From NCBI GenBank assembly GCA_025359845.1, contig JANYDT010000018.1, forward strand, positions 1 to 50,520: a stretch of 50,520 nucleotides of DNA, written 5' to 3'. This document shows positions 34,732-42,444 of the stretch, piece after piece (the stretch's first letter is position 1; each line of letters opens with the position of its first letter). The DNA comes from Acidimicrobiia bacterium. GTDB lineage: Bacteria > Actinomycetota > Acidimicrobiia > Acidimicrobiales > JANYDT01. Under the pieces are notes generated by a model, which saw only the letters and a list, made by a program, of their open reading frames with translations, searched no databases and had not been told where the DNA came from. The translations under genes were made by a program, and so were the position numbers.

Positions 34732-35478
34732 TTACATCAACCCTGAGTACGCGCCACCGTCGACTTGAATGTGTGCGCCCGTCACGAACTTGGCCTGATC
34801 GCTGCACAAGAAAGCCGCAAACGCGCCAAAGTCCGCGGGGTCGCCCAGCACACCAGTCGGGATGGCCGCCGCGGCGGCGGCAAGGTTAGGAGACATCTGC
34901 CTGATGCGGTCGGTGGCGTGCGACCCCGGTTGCAGCGAGTTGACAGTCACGCCATCGCCCGCCACCTCAGTGGCCAACGTCTTGAGAAAGCCGGTGACCC
35001 CAGCCCTGGCCATGTTCGAAAGCATGAGCACGGCAATGGGTTGACGCACGCTGATCGACGTAATGGCCACGATCCGACCCCACTTGTTGGCCCGCATGGC
35101 CGGAACCGCGGCCTGGCACATGGCCACCACGGAGAGGAGGCTGCGTTCCAACGCCGGCGCATACTGCTCGAACGGCGTGCTCGCGAACGTGCCGGGGGGC
35201 GGACCGCCGCCGTTGGTCACGAGAATGTCGAGCGGTCCACCAAGGGCGTCAGCGGCGGCTGACACGAAGCCGGACGCGCCGGCGCTCGTCGACACGTCGG
35301 CCACCAAGCCCACGGCGTGCGGGCCCAGTCGGGCCACCGCGGCGTCGACCGTGGCTCGGTCGCGGCCGCAAATGACCACCCTCGCCCCCTCGGCCGCCAA
35401 CGCGGCGGCCGTTCCGAAACCGAGGCCCTTCGATGCCGCGGCGACGGCCGCTCGCTTTCCTGACAGTTTGAGGTCCAT
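34732..35478 (-). CDS. Divergent short-chain dehydrogenase/reductase lacking the YxxxK motif
   Basis: A 248-residue SDR-fold protein. The coenzyme motif is ASKGLGFG (residues 15-22) and the next motif is TNGGG where NNAG is usual. The catalytic segment reads ITSISVRQPIAVLMLSNMAR, so the expected Tyr and Lys of YxxxK are missing (LSNMAR in their place). This fits an atypical group of FabG-like proteins I know from actinomycetes. Its activity is uncertain. The ATG overlaps the stop of the ligase gene by one base (TAATG), so it is translationally coupled to it. Confidence 0.8.
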   Translation of the reverse strand: MDLKLSGKRAAVAAASKGLGFGTAAALAAEGARVVICGRDRATVDAAVARLGPHAVGLVADVSTSAGASGFVSAAADALGGPLDILVTNGGGPPPGTFASTPFEQYAPALERSLLSVVAMCQAAVPAMRANKWGRIVAITSISVRQPIAVLMLSNMARAGVTGFLKTLATEVAGDGVTVNSLQPGSHATDRIRQMSPNLAAAAAAIPTGVLGDPADFGAFAAFLCSDQAKFVTGAHIQVDGGAYSGLM

Positions 35479-37106
35479 TAGCCCACGAGCTCCTTGGCGA
35501 TTTCTTCACGTAACTTGTATTTTTGGATCTTCGTCGCCGACATTGGCCACTCGGTCACGAACCGAACGTACCGCGGAATCTTGAAGCCGGCGATCTGCCC
35601 TCGGCAGAATTGGATGAGTTCGGCTTCCGAAACCGAAGCGCCATTGCGCAGCTGGACGTAGGCCGCCGCGACCTCTCCGTACTTGTCATCCGGAGCTGAC
35701 ACCACCTGCGCCAGCAGCACGGCTTCATGAGTCTGGAGATAACCCTCGATCTCGACCGCGGCCACGTTCTCCCCACCCACCTTCAGCATGTCCTTTGTCC
35801 GCCCGAGGTAACTGATCCGTCCGTTCCGGTCGATCGAGCCGAGATCGCCGGTGTGAAACCAGCCTTCGGAATCGAACGCTTCGAGGTTCTTCTCGGGCGA
35901 CTTGTAGTAGCCGTCGAACAAGCTGTACCCCCGAATGCACAGTTCGCCGCGCTCGCCCCCGTTCAAATGCCCGTTGGTGTCAGGGTGCTTGACACATATC
36001 TCAACGCCGTTGAAGGGACGGCCCGAAGTGGTGGCCCTGGTCTCGGCGTCGTCACCGGGCTCGCTGAAACACGAAACACCGCCCGCTTCGGTCAGCCCGT
36101 AAGCGGAGATATGTTTGGCAAAGGGCATGGCCGCGTGGATCTGACGCAAGAGAGCGGGTGCACCTACATTGTTGATAAGGCGAAAGGATAACTTGGCCGG
36201 ATCAAAGTCAGGATGGTTGAGCAAAGCGAGCGTGATGGTCGGGAAGCTGGCGAAGTTGTGCGTAGCCCCGTCTTCGCTCATGTACCGCAACGCTAATCCC
36301 GGTTCGAAGCGCTCCATCGCCATGATCGCCGCGCCGGCGTCGAGGCAGGCCAGCAATGGCAGCACGAAGCTCATGTGAAACATGGGCAGCGGATCCCACA
36401 TGCGGTCGGTGCTCGTGAGTTCGAAACGGGTGCGTCCGGCCTCGAGCGCCGGCCGCACGAGGGCTTCGTGGGAAAGCGGACACCCCTTCGGCATGGCCGT
36501 CGTGCCCGACGTGTACATCATGATGGCCACGTCGCGCACCGCCACTCGGGCCCGACGACGGGCAATCTCATCGACGCTCACGGCGTCTCTCCCCGCTCGG
36601 AACACCGACTCCGACAGCATCGAGGCCGGGGCTCGGGAACCAATCACCACGACCGACCGAAGCTCTGGGGCATCCGACAGATTCAGGGCAAGAGGATCGG
36701 TCGCCGCCGCGAGGGATGGCAAAGCTTCGTGCAGCAGCTCGACGAAATCGACGTGTTCGTCAATAAGGTCGGTGGTGATGAGAACCTTGAGGTCGGCGTT
36801 CTCGATCACGTACGCGAGTTCTCGGGCCTTGTAGCGCGAATTGATGGGGACGGCCCACGCCCCGAGCACGGCGCAGCCGAGCAACGCATCGACGTAGACC
36901 CCGCAATTGGGCATGAGGATGCCCACATGGTCGCCTTTTACGACTCCCAGTGCGGCCAATGACCGGGCCACGTCGACGGCCCGTTCATCGAGCTCGATGA
37001 ACGTGGTCGCTCGCCCCGCGAACATGAGGGCGACGTCGTCGGGGGCTCGCTCGACGGCGCGCCCCAGCAGGTCGCCGATCGTGTACACCTCGGTCCAGTG
37101 GGCCAT
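35478..37106 (-). CDS. Acyl-CoA ligase (AMP-forming, fatty-acid type)
   Basis: A 542-residue ANL-superfamily ligase that activates a carboxylic acid to an acyl-CoA through an acyl-AMP. Motifs: P-loop MYTSGTTAMPKGCP, adenine-binding YGLTEAGG, hinge GWFHTGDLG followed by GRTKDMLKVGGENVAAVEIE, and the catalytic Lys near KIQKYKLRE. The ATG at 37106 is chosen because readings further upstream are a low-homology extension. It is first in an operon with the SDR. The substrate could be a medium- or long-chain or ring-derived acid. Confidence 0.9.
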   Translation of the reverse strand: MAHWTEVYTIGDLLGRAVERAPDDVALMFAGRATTFIELDERAVDVARSLAALGVVKGDHVGILMPNCGVYVDALLGCAVLGAWAVPINSRYKARELAYVIENADLKVLITTDLIDEHVDFVELLHEALPSLAAATDPLALNLSDAPELRSVVVIGSRAPASMLSESVFRAGRDAVSVDEIARRRARVAVRDVAIMMYTSGTTAMPKGCPLSHEALVRPALEAGRTRFELTSTDRMWDPLPMFHMSFVLPLLACLDAGAAIMAMERFEPGLALRYMSEDGATHNFASFPTITLALLNHPDFDPAKLSFRLINNVGAPALLRQIHAAMPFAKHISAYGLTEAGGVSCFSEPGDDAETRATTSGRPFNGVEICVKHPDTNGHLNGGERGELCIRGYSLFDGYYKSPEKNLEAFDSEGWFHTGDLGSIDRNGRISYLGRTKDMLKVGGENVAAVEIEGYLQTHEAVLLAQVVSAPDDKYGEVAAAYVQLRNGASVSEAELIQFCRGQIAGFKIPRYVRFVTEWPMSATKIQKYKLREEIAKELVG

Positions 37107-37218
37107 GGAGCGCACTCTACGGTGGTCGGCGGAAGTTCTTCCAAGAAGGGCCGTCGAGCTGCAAGACTGGACCCCCGATGCTCTTTCCGGACAACCAACC
37201 CTAAGCAGGAGTCCCGTC

Positions 37219-37608
37219 GTGAACCTCCACCACCGCAGTATTTTTGCCAGCACCGCTCTGTCGGTCGGCGCCGCCGGCTTGTTACTCGCCCCCCTTGCGC
37301 CCGCGGCCGGCGCCAAAGCGCCCTACTGCGCAACTGTTCAGAAGGCGATGGAAACAATGTCGGGTAGCTCGAAGAACCCTGCCGATGCCGCCAAACAAAT
37401 GAAGGCAATGGCCAAGGCGCTCCGAACCTCCAAGCCCCCGGCTGACCTCAAGACGACGATCGGCGACTATGCCTCGTCCATGGAGAAATTGGCCGACAAG
37501 ATCAACGGAGGCGACCCGAAGGCCTATTTGACGTTCCTCAAGGACCCCAAATTCAGGGCCTCCAACCAGGCGTTCGTCTCGTACTTTTTCAAGAACTGCG
37601 TGAAGTAA
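37219..37608 (+). CDS. Small secreted helical protein
   Basis: A 129-residue exported protein. An N-terminal signal (SALSVGAAGLLLAPLAPAAGA-like region, cleaved near AAGA-KAPYC) is followed by a Lys-rich helical domain (AKQMKAMAKALRTSK, SMEKLADKINGG) and a C-terminal FFKNCVK. The two Cys near the ends could form a disulfide. I do not recognise the family. GTG start with AGGAG seven bases upstream. It lies divergently from the ligase gene and before the peroxiredoxin gene. Confidence 0.75.
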   Translation: MNLHHRSIFASTALSVGAAGLLLAPLAPAAGAKAPYCATVQKAMETMSGSSKNPADAAKQMKAMAKALRTSKPPADLKTTIGDYASSMEKLADKINGGDPKAYLTFLKDPKFRASNQAFVSYFFKNCVK

Positions 37609-37693
37609 GACCTGCACGCCAGCTCACTAACGGTCAGACTGCGTCCGGGAGCGCCCTACGATGGCCGCTTTCCCTACCCGAAAGGACCGAGTA

Positions 37694-38155
37694 ATGCTCA
37701 AAGAGGGCACCCCCGCTCCGGCTTTTTCGGTACCCGATCAGAACGGCACCACCGTGTCCCTCGCCGACCAGGCTGGGCACTGGGTTCTTCTGTGGTGGTA
37801 TCCGAAGGCCGCAACCCCCGGCTGAACGATTCAAGGTTGCGCGCTCCGTGATCGAGCCGCCTCATTCGCCGAAGCCGACTGCCGGGTCTACGGCATCAGC
37901 TTCGACACCCCCGCCGACAACAAAGCCTTCGCCGAAGCTCAGAGCTTCGCCTATCCCCTGCTCTCCGACGCCGACCACGTGGTGGGTACCGCGTATGAGG
38001 CCGTCCGGGCCCCGGATCACAAGTTCGCCAACTTCCCGGAGCGTCACTCCTACCTGATCGATCCGTCAGGAACTATCCGTAAGGCGTACGACGTCACCGA
38101 CCTCGCCGGCCATGGCGACGAAGTCTTGAAGGACCTCGCGGCGTTGAAGGCGTAG
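37694..38155 (+). CDS. Probable selenocysteine peroxiredoxin (Bcp/PrxQ type), UGA at residue 44
   Basis: A 153-residue peroxiredoxin that reads through an in-frame TGA at 37823-37825. The sequence is WWYPKAATPG-U-TIQGCALRD, which aligns with YPKAMTPGCTVQACGLRD of E. coli Bcp; the UGA falls exactly on the peroxidatic Cys and the resolving Cys follows five residues later (Cys49). Conserved Arg in ERHSYLIDPSG is kept, and the frame stays open for 110 codons of typical Bcp sequence. Ordinary gene calling would split it at the TGA. AAAGGA lies eight bases before the ATG. The predicted role is thiol-dependent peroxide removal. Sec is inferred; a nonsense mutation cannot be ruled out without selA/selB/selC/selD. 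Confidence 0.8.
37839..37860 (+). promoter_or_regulatory. Candidate bacterial SECIS hairpin
   Basis: Just after the UGA. GCG-C-GCUC (37839-37846, C37842 bulged) pairs with GAGCCGC (37854-37860), seven pairs, with the 7-base loop CGUGAUC (37847-37853). The loop starts 21 bases after the UGA and has G in its second position, as expected for bacterial SECIS elements. A second, less fitting fold (37827-37854) is possible. Confidence 0.55.
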
Positions 38156-38188
38156 TCCGACAACCGGCCACAACCGGGCCAACCCGGC

Positions 38189-39202
38189 CTAGTGAAGGGC
38201 CGCTGCCCTCGCCATTTCGGCGAGGGCAGCACTCGGCCGGGCCCCCAGATGGGAAATGATCTCCGCCGCCGCGATGCCCCCGAGTTCGCCGCACCGGTGC
38301 AGATCGAACCCGCCCGTGAGCCCGAACAAGAAACCACCGGCGTAGGCGTCGCCGGCGCCGGTGGTGTCGACGACGTGATCGACGTGATGGGCCCGAACCT
38401 CGATGGTTTGGTCGCCGTGGAGCACGAGCGAACCGCTCGCCCCCATGGTGATGGCGCTGATCTCGCACATCCCTCGCGCTCGTTCCAGTGCGTGTTCCAA
38501 CGAGGGCGTCGAGAACAACGAGCACAGCTCGAGGTCGTTGCCGAAGAGAATGTCGACGTGGCCATCGATGAGATCGATCCATTCGTCACGGAACCGATCC
38601 ACACAAAACGCATCGGAGAGCGAGAGCGAGAACCGCTTACCGGCGCCGTGCACCATGGCCATGGCCGTGTCAAGAGCCCCCCGGGCATCGAGTTCGTCCC
38701 ATAGGTACCCCTCCAAGTAGGTGACGTCTGCGGTCTCGAGGAGTGACGCCGCCATATCGGGCGCACGAAGGCCGCGGGCTGCACCCAAGAACGTACACAT
38801 GGTGCGCTCGGCGTCGGGCGTGACGTTGATCAAGGAGCGTCCGGTGGGGACGGGCGCGGAGGCGGGCGCCATCGCCGATTCGAAGCGCACGCCGGCGGCG
38901 CGAAGGTCAGAGGTGAAGGCGTGTCCGAGTTCGTCGTCACGTACCTTGCCTATGAAACCCGACCGGCCGCCGAGCGCGGCTACCACGACTGCGGTGTTGG
39001 CCGCCGATCCGCCCGACATCACGGTCAGGTGATCGGCTCCGCCGGCCATCATGGCGGCCCAGAGTTCGACCGCCCGATCCGCCTCAATGAGTTCCATTGC
39101 CCCTTTGAGGAGCCGTTGCTCGATCAGAAAGTCGTCAGACGACGGATGAATCACATCGACGATGGCATGGCCGATCGTAACGACTTGCGGGGCGGGGTTC
39201 AC
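38189..39202 (-). CDS. PfkB-family sugar kinase (adenosine kinase-like)
   Basis: A 337-residue kinase. The N-terminal segment VVTIGHAIVDVIHPSSDDF, the Gly-rich region SGGSAANTAVVVAALGG, the NxxE motif in FGNDLELC and the anion-hole motif DTTGAGDAYAGGF with catalytic Asp identify the PfkB/ribokinase family. The profile is close to adenosine kinases, but ribokinase-type substrates remain possible. It starts with a GTG at 39202 close to the M1 peptidase start (22-base gap), so promoters must lie inside coding sequence. A perfect 12-pair hairpin overlaps its last codons. Confidence 0.85.
   Translation of the reverse strand: MNPAPQVVTIGHAIVDVIHPSSDDFLIEQRLLKGAMELIEADRAVELWAAMMAGGADHLTVMSGGSAANTAVVVAALGGRSGFIGKVRDDELGHAFTSDLRAAGVRFESAMAPASAPVPTGRSLINVTPDAERTMCTFLGAARGLRAPDMAASLLETADVTYLEGYLWDELDARGALDTAMAMVHGAGKRFSLSLSDAFCVDRFRDEWIDLIDGHVDILFGNDLELCSLFSTPSLEHALERARGMCEISAITMGASGSLVLHGDQTIEVRAHHVDHVVDTTGAGDAYAGGFLFGLTGGFDLHRCGELGGIAAAEIISHLGARPSAALAEMARAAALH
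38202..38230. terminator. Perfect 12-pair hairpin inside the 3' end of pfkB-like gene
   Basis: GCTGCCCTCGCC (38202-38213) and GGCGAGGGCAGC (38219-38230) with loop ATTTC. It lies 47 bases after the peroxiredoxin stop and within the final codons of the convergent kinase gene, and may end transcription from the left. A smaller hairpin CCGGG/CCCGG sits at 38174-38187. Confidence 0.6.
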
Positions 39203-39224
39203 GAGGCGACAAAGCTACGCGAGA

Positions 39225-41801
39225 ATGCCGGTCGTGGCGAATGACCCCTACCGGCTGGCCCGGACCGTAACCCCCTCCCGATACGACCTTGTTTTGGAGC
39301 CAGACCTCGAAACTCGAACGTTCGCGGGCACCGTCACGGTCGCCCTCATCGTGCACGAACCGACCACTACGATCACCTGCAACGCCAAAGAGTTGGCCAT
39401 CAGCGCGGCTCATGTGGTGGTCGGCGGGCGTCGGGTCGAGGTCATCGCCACGACTTTCGAGACGACCGAGGAACGGGTGACTTTCACGCTGGCGACCGCG
39501 GTGCCGGCCGGCGCTGCGGAGTTGCACGCAACTTTCACCGGCGTGCTCAACGACCGTCTCGCCGGTTTCTATGCCAGCACGTACAAGACCGACGACGGCG
39601 CACTGAAGACGATCGCCTGCACCCAAATGGAGGCCACCGACGCCCGGCAGGCGTTTCCGTGCTGGGACGAGCCGGAGTACAAGGCCGTATTCGGAGTCAC
39701 GCTCGTGGTCGCCGACGCCTTGATGGCGGTATCGAATGCCCCGGAGATCAAGGCCACAGCCGTGGGCGCCAAACGCCGAGTCGAGTTCGCCGACACCATG
39801 AAGATGTCGACCTACCTCGTTTGCTTTGTAGTCGGTGAACTTGAGGCGACCCCTCCCGTTGACGTCGGCGGCGTGCCGCTGCGGGTCATCCATCGACCAG
39901 GTCAGGGCCACTTGGCCGAGTTCGCACTCGAGATCGGCGCCTTCTCGCTACGCCACTTCCATGAGTATTACGGCATCGCCTATCCGGGGCTCAAGCTCGA
40001 CCTCCTGGCCATTCCTGACTTCGCCGCCGGAGCGATGGAAAACGTGGGGGCGGTGACCTTTCGGGAGCAACTACTGCTCGTCGATCAAACGTTGGCCAGC
40101 CGGACCGATCTCGAACGAATCGCCGACGTCGTCGCCCACGAGATCGCCCACATGTGGTTCGGCGATTTGGTCACGATGCTGTGGTGGAACGGGCTCTGGC
40201 TCAACGAAGCATTCGCCACGTTCATGGAAGTGCATTGCGTCAACGCGTTCCGTCCGGATTGGCAGAAATGGACGAGCTTCTCGCTGTACAAAGGCGCCGC
40301 TCAGGCCACCGATGCGCTGCACTCCACCCGTCCCATCGAGTTCCCCGTGATCTCGCCGAGCGACGCCGACGGAATGTTCGACATTATCACCTACGAAAAG
40401 GGCGCCGGCGTTCTACGGATGCTCGAGCAGTACCTGGGAGAAGACCAGTTTCGTGACGGGGTTCGCCACTATTTGATCAAGCACTCCTATGGCAACGCCG
40501 AGACCACCGATTTGTGGGACGCCATCGAGGAGACCAGCGGTGCGCCGGTGCGGGCCATGATGGACACGTGGGTATTTCAAGGCGGCTTCCCGCTCGTCAC
40601 CCTTTCTCGCCCAACCCCCAACGAGGTGCGGTTCGAGCAACAGCCGTTCACCTATCTTCCGGCCGATCACGCCACCGACCAGTCCAACGAGCGCCGCTGG
40701 CACGCGCCGGTGCTATATCGCGCCGAGATCACGGGCGACTCGTTCGGCGCTCGGACCCTGTCAGGGCGCCTGATGCTCGATCGCGACTCCGTCACTGTCG
40801 GCTTTCCCCACCCGGTTACGCTGGCCGTCGGCAACGCCGGTGGTCACGGATTCTTGCGCGTCGCATACGACGAGGCCTTGGCCACCGCGCTGCGGGCCCG
40901 TTTCCCCGAACTGTCGGCCGTGGAGCGCTTCGCGGTCGTGAGCGACACCTGGGCCGCCGTGGTGAAAGGCTCCACCAACGTCGACCAGTTTTTGTCTCTG
41001 GTCGATTCGCTCGGCGCCGAGCGCGACCCCAACGTGTGGTCGGCCGCGCTGACCGGATTGAACGCACTCGACGTCATTTTTCGCGGCCATGACGTACCCC
41101 GCCGCGCCTTGCAGGGGCGCGTGCAAAAGATCGTCGCGCCCATCGTCGAGAGCCTCGGATGGAATGCCGAGGCCGGCGAAAGTCCGCTTACCGGCGAGTT
41201 GCGAGGGTCACTCATCGGTGCGCTCGGACTGCTCACCGAGCATCAGCCGACGATCGAACGGGCCGACGCGCTCCTCAACCGTTACCTCGATGATCGAAGC
41301 GCGGCCGACGCCGATGTGGCGCCGTCGCTCATTTCGATCGGGGCGATGGTCGGGGGCGCCGATCGCTACAATCGGTACGCCGCCATCCAACACGCCGGCC
41401 AGACGCCCCAAGAAGAGGTACGGTTCCTGTACGCCCGAGGCGCCTTCACCGACGCCGCAATCGTGGCCCGCACCCTCGACGCCTCACTCACCGACGACGT
41501 CCGCAGCCAAGACGCTCCGTACCTGTTGCGCTTGATGCTCGGCCATCCCGTCGTAGGGCCGGCAACGTGGCCGTGGATAACAACGCATTGGGCTGAACTC
41601 ATCGAGCGTATTCCCGATAACAGCGTGGTGCGCATGGTCGAGATCGTGTCGTCGCTAGCCCTAGTGGCCCCCGAATTGGCGGCCGGCGCCGAGGCGTTCT
41701 TTGCCGACCACCCCGTCCCACAAGGCGAAAAGCAGCTCACCCAGGCGCTCGAACGCGTGCAAGTGAATCTCGCGCTGCGGGCGAGGATCCTGGCCGGCTA
41801 G
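39225..41801 (+). CDS. pepN: M1-family aminopeptidase N
   Basis: An 858-residue zinc peptidase. The exopeptidase motif GAMEN is followed by the zinc motif VAHEIAHMWFGD, with the third ligand Glu in LWLNEAFATF. It removes N-terminal amino acids from peptides in the cytoplasm; there is no signal peptide. The C-terminal ERAP1-like helical domain (from about residue 530) is complete. The ATG at 39225 is chosen as the first good start; a GTG nine bases later is also possible. The length is normal for actinobacterial PepN. Confidence 0.93.
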   Translation: MPVVANDPYRLARTVTPSRYDLVLEPDLETRTFAGTVTVALIVHEPTTTITCNAKELAISAAHVVVGGRRVEVIATTFETTEERVTFTLATAVPAGAAELHATFTGVLNDRLAGFYASTYKTDDGALKTIACTQMEATDARQAFPCWDEPEYKAVFGVTLVVADALMAVSNAPEIKATAVGAKRRVEFADTMKMSTYLVCFVVGELEATPPVDVGGVPLRVIHRPGQGHLAEFALEIGAFSLRHFHEYYGIAYPGLKLDLLAIPDFAAGAMENVGAVTFREQLLLVDQTLASRTDLERIADVVAHEIAHMWFGDLVTMLWWNGLWLNEAFATFMEVHCVNAFRPDWQKWTSFSLYKGAAQATDALHSTRPIEFPVISPSDADGMFDIITYEKGAGVLRMLEQYLGEDQFRDGVRHYLIKHSYGNAETTDLWDAIEETSGAPVRAMMDTWVFQGGFPLVTLSRPTPNEVRFEQQPFTYLPADHATDQSNERRWHAPVLYRAEITGDSFGARTLSGRLMLDRDSVTVGFPHPVTLAVGNAGGHGFLRVAYDEALATALRARFPELSAVERFAVVSDTWAAVVKGSTNVDQFLSLVDSLGAERDPNVWSAALTGLNALDVIFRGHDVPRRALQGRVQKIVAPIVESLGWNAEAGESPLTGELRGSLIGALGLLTEHQPTIERADALLNRYLDDRSAADADVAPSLISIGAMVGGADRYNRYAAIQHAGQTPQEEVRFLYARGAFTDAAIVARTLDASLTDDVRSQDAPYLLRLMLGHPVVGPATWPWITTHWAELIERIPDNSVVRMVEIVSSLALVAPELAAGAEAFFADHPVPQGEKQLTQALERVQVNLALRARILAG

Positions 41802-41812
41802 TACCGGGTGTG

Positions 41813-42388
41813 TCAGGCGACCTCGTAAGGCAACCCGGTGTCGTGGGGCAAGCCGATGAGCGACACCACCGGCACCGGCGCGGCCAGGCCGCGAATCATC
41901 ACTTCGCCCATAGGCTTGCGCAATACCCATTCGGGGGCGAGGTCGGCGACCGCCTCGGTGGCCAATGTCTGTCCGGCCGTCGCATCACTGCAGAGCCGGC
42001 TGGCCAGGTTCACGATGGTTCCTATGTAGTCTTCCGCCTCGAAAAGAATCACTTGGCCGACGGCCAAGCCGGCTCGCAGCGGCAGCGGAAACTGCAGCTC
42101 GGCCAGCCGCATCTCGATGTCAAGCACCGCATACACGAGAGGCCCCGTCGTAACGCCCACCAACATGGCGCCGTCGCCCAACCACTTGTCGATGCGCACC
42201 CCATGGCTGGAGGCAATATCTCGCACGACAAAACGGAATTCATACAATGCCGTGACCGCGGCGACGTCGCCGTGACTATCGGTGTAAGCCGTGAAGCCAG
42301 AGATGTCGATGAAGCCGAACGTTCGCTCCACACGAGTGACTCGGGGCGCCCGTTGCATAGGTCGCGCCTCGCGTTCTTTCGTCTCCAT
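41813..42388 (-). CDS. Class III nucleotide cyclase domain protein
   Basis: A 191-residue single-domain protein resembling class III adenylate/guanylate cyclases: first metal-binding Asp in FGFIDISGFTAYT, second in DKWLGDGAMLVG, and the transition-state region IVNLASRL with its Asn and Arg. It lacks N-terminal sensor domains and HAMP. The ATG at 42388 is chosen over a longer reading; an internal ATG (MQRAPRVTRV) is also possible. Dimerisation is needed in the family. It is divergent from the MFS gene, so cyclic nucleotide signalling to it is only a possibility. Confidence 0.8.
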   Translation of the reverse strand: METKEREARPMQRAPRVTRVERTFGFIDISGFTAYTDSHGDVAAVTALYEFRFVVRDIASSHGVRIDKWLGDGAMLVGVTTGPLVYAVLDIEMRLAELQFPLPLRAGLAVGQVILFEAEDYIGTIVNLASRLCSDATAGQTLATEAVADLAPEWVLRKPMGEVMIRGLAAPVPVVSLIGLPHDTGLPYEVA

Positions 42389-42444
42389 GGCGAAGATGAT
42401 AATTCCTGAGAGGCGGCAACCGTGACAAGGTAGGTTTCGCGGCA

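Noticed and set aside
37136-37147. TTCTT-CC-AAGAA palindrome between the ligase and small secreted protein genes
   Set aside because: Could be an operator, but 5-base arms are too short to claim without other copies.
37694-37825. Reading the peroxiredoxin as a pseudogene cut by a nonsense codon
   Set aside because: Kept only as an alternative: the TGA sits exactly at the catalytic Cys, the rest of the frame is intact and a hairpin follows, all favouring Sec. It is not excluded.
37827-37854. Alternative SECIS fold nearer the UGA
   Set aside because: It needs a bulge and a mismatch and places the loop only about 12 bases after the UGA; the fold at 37839-37860 fits bacterial SECIS better.
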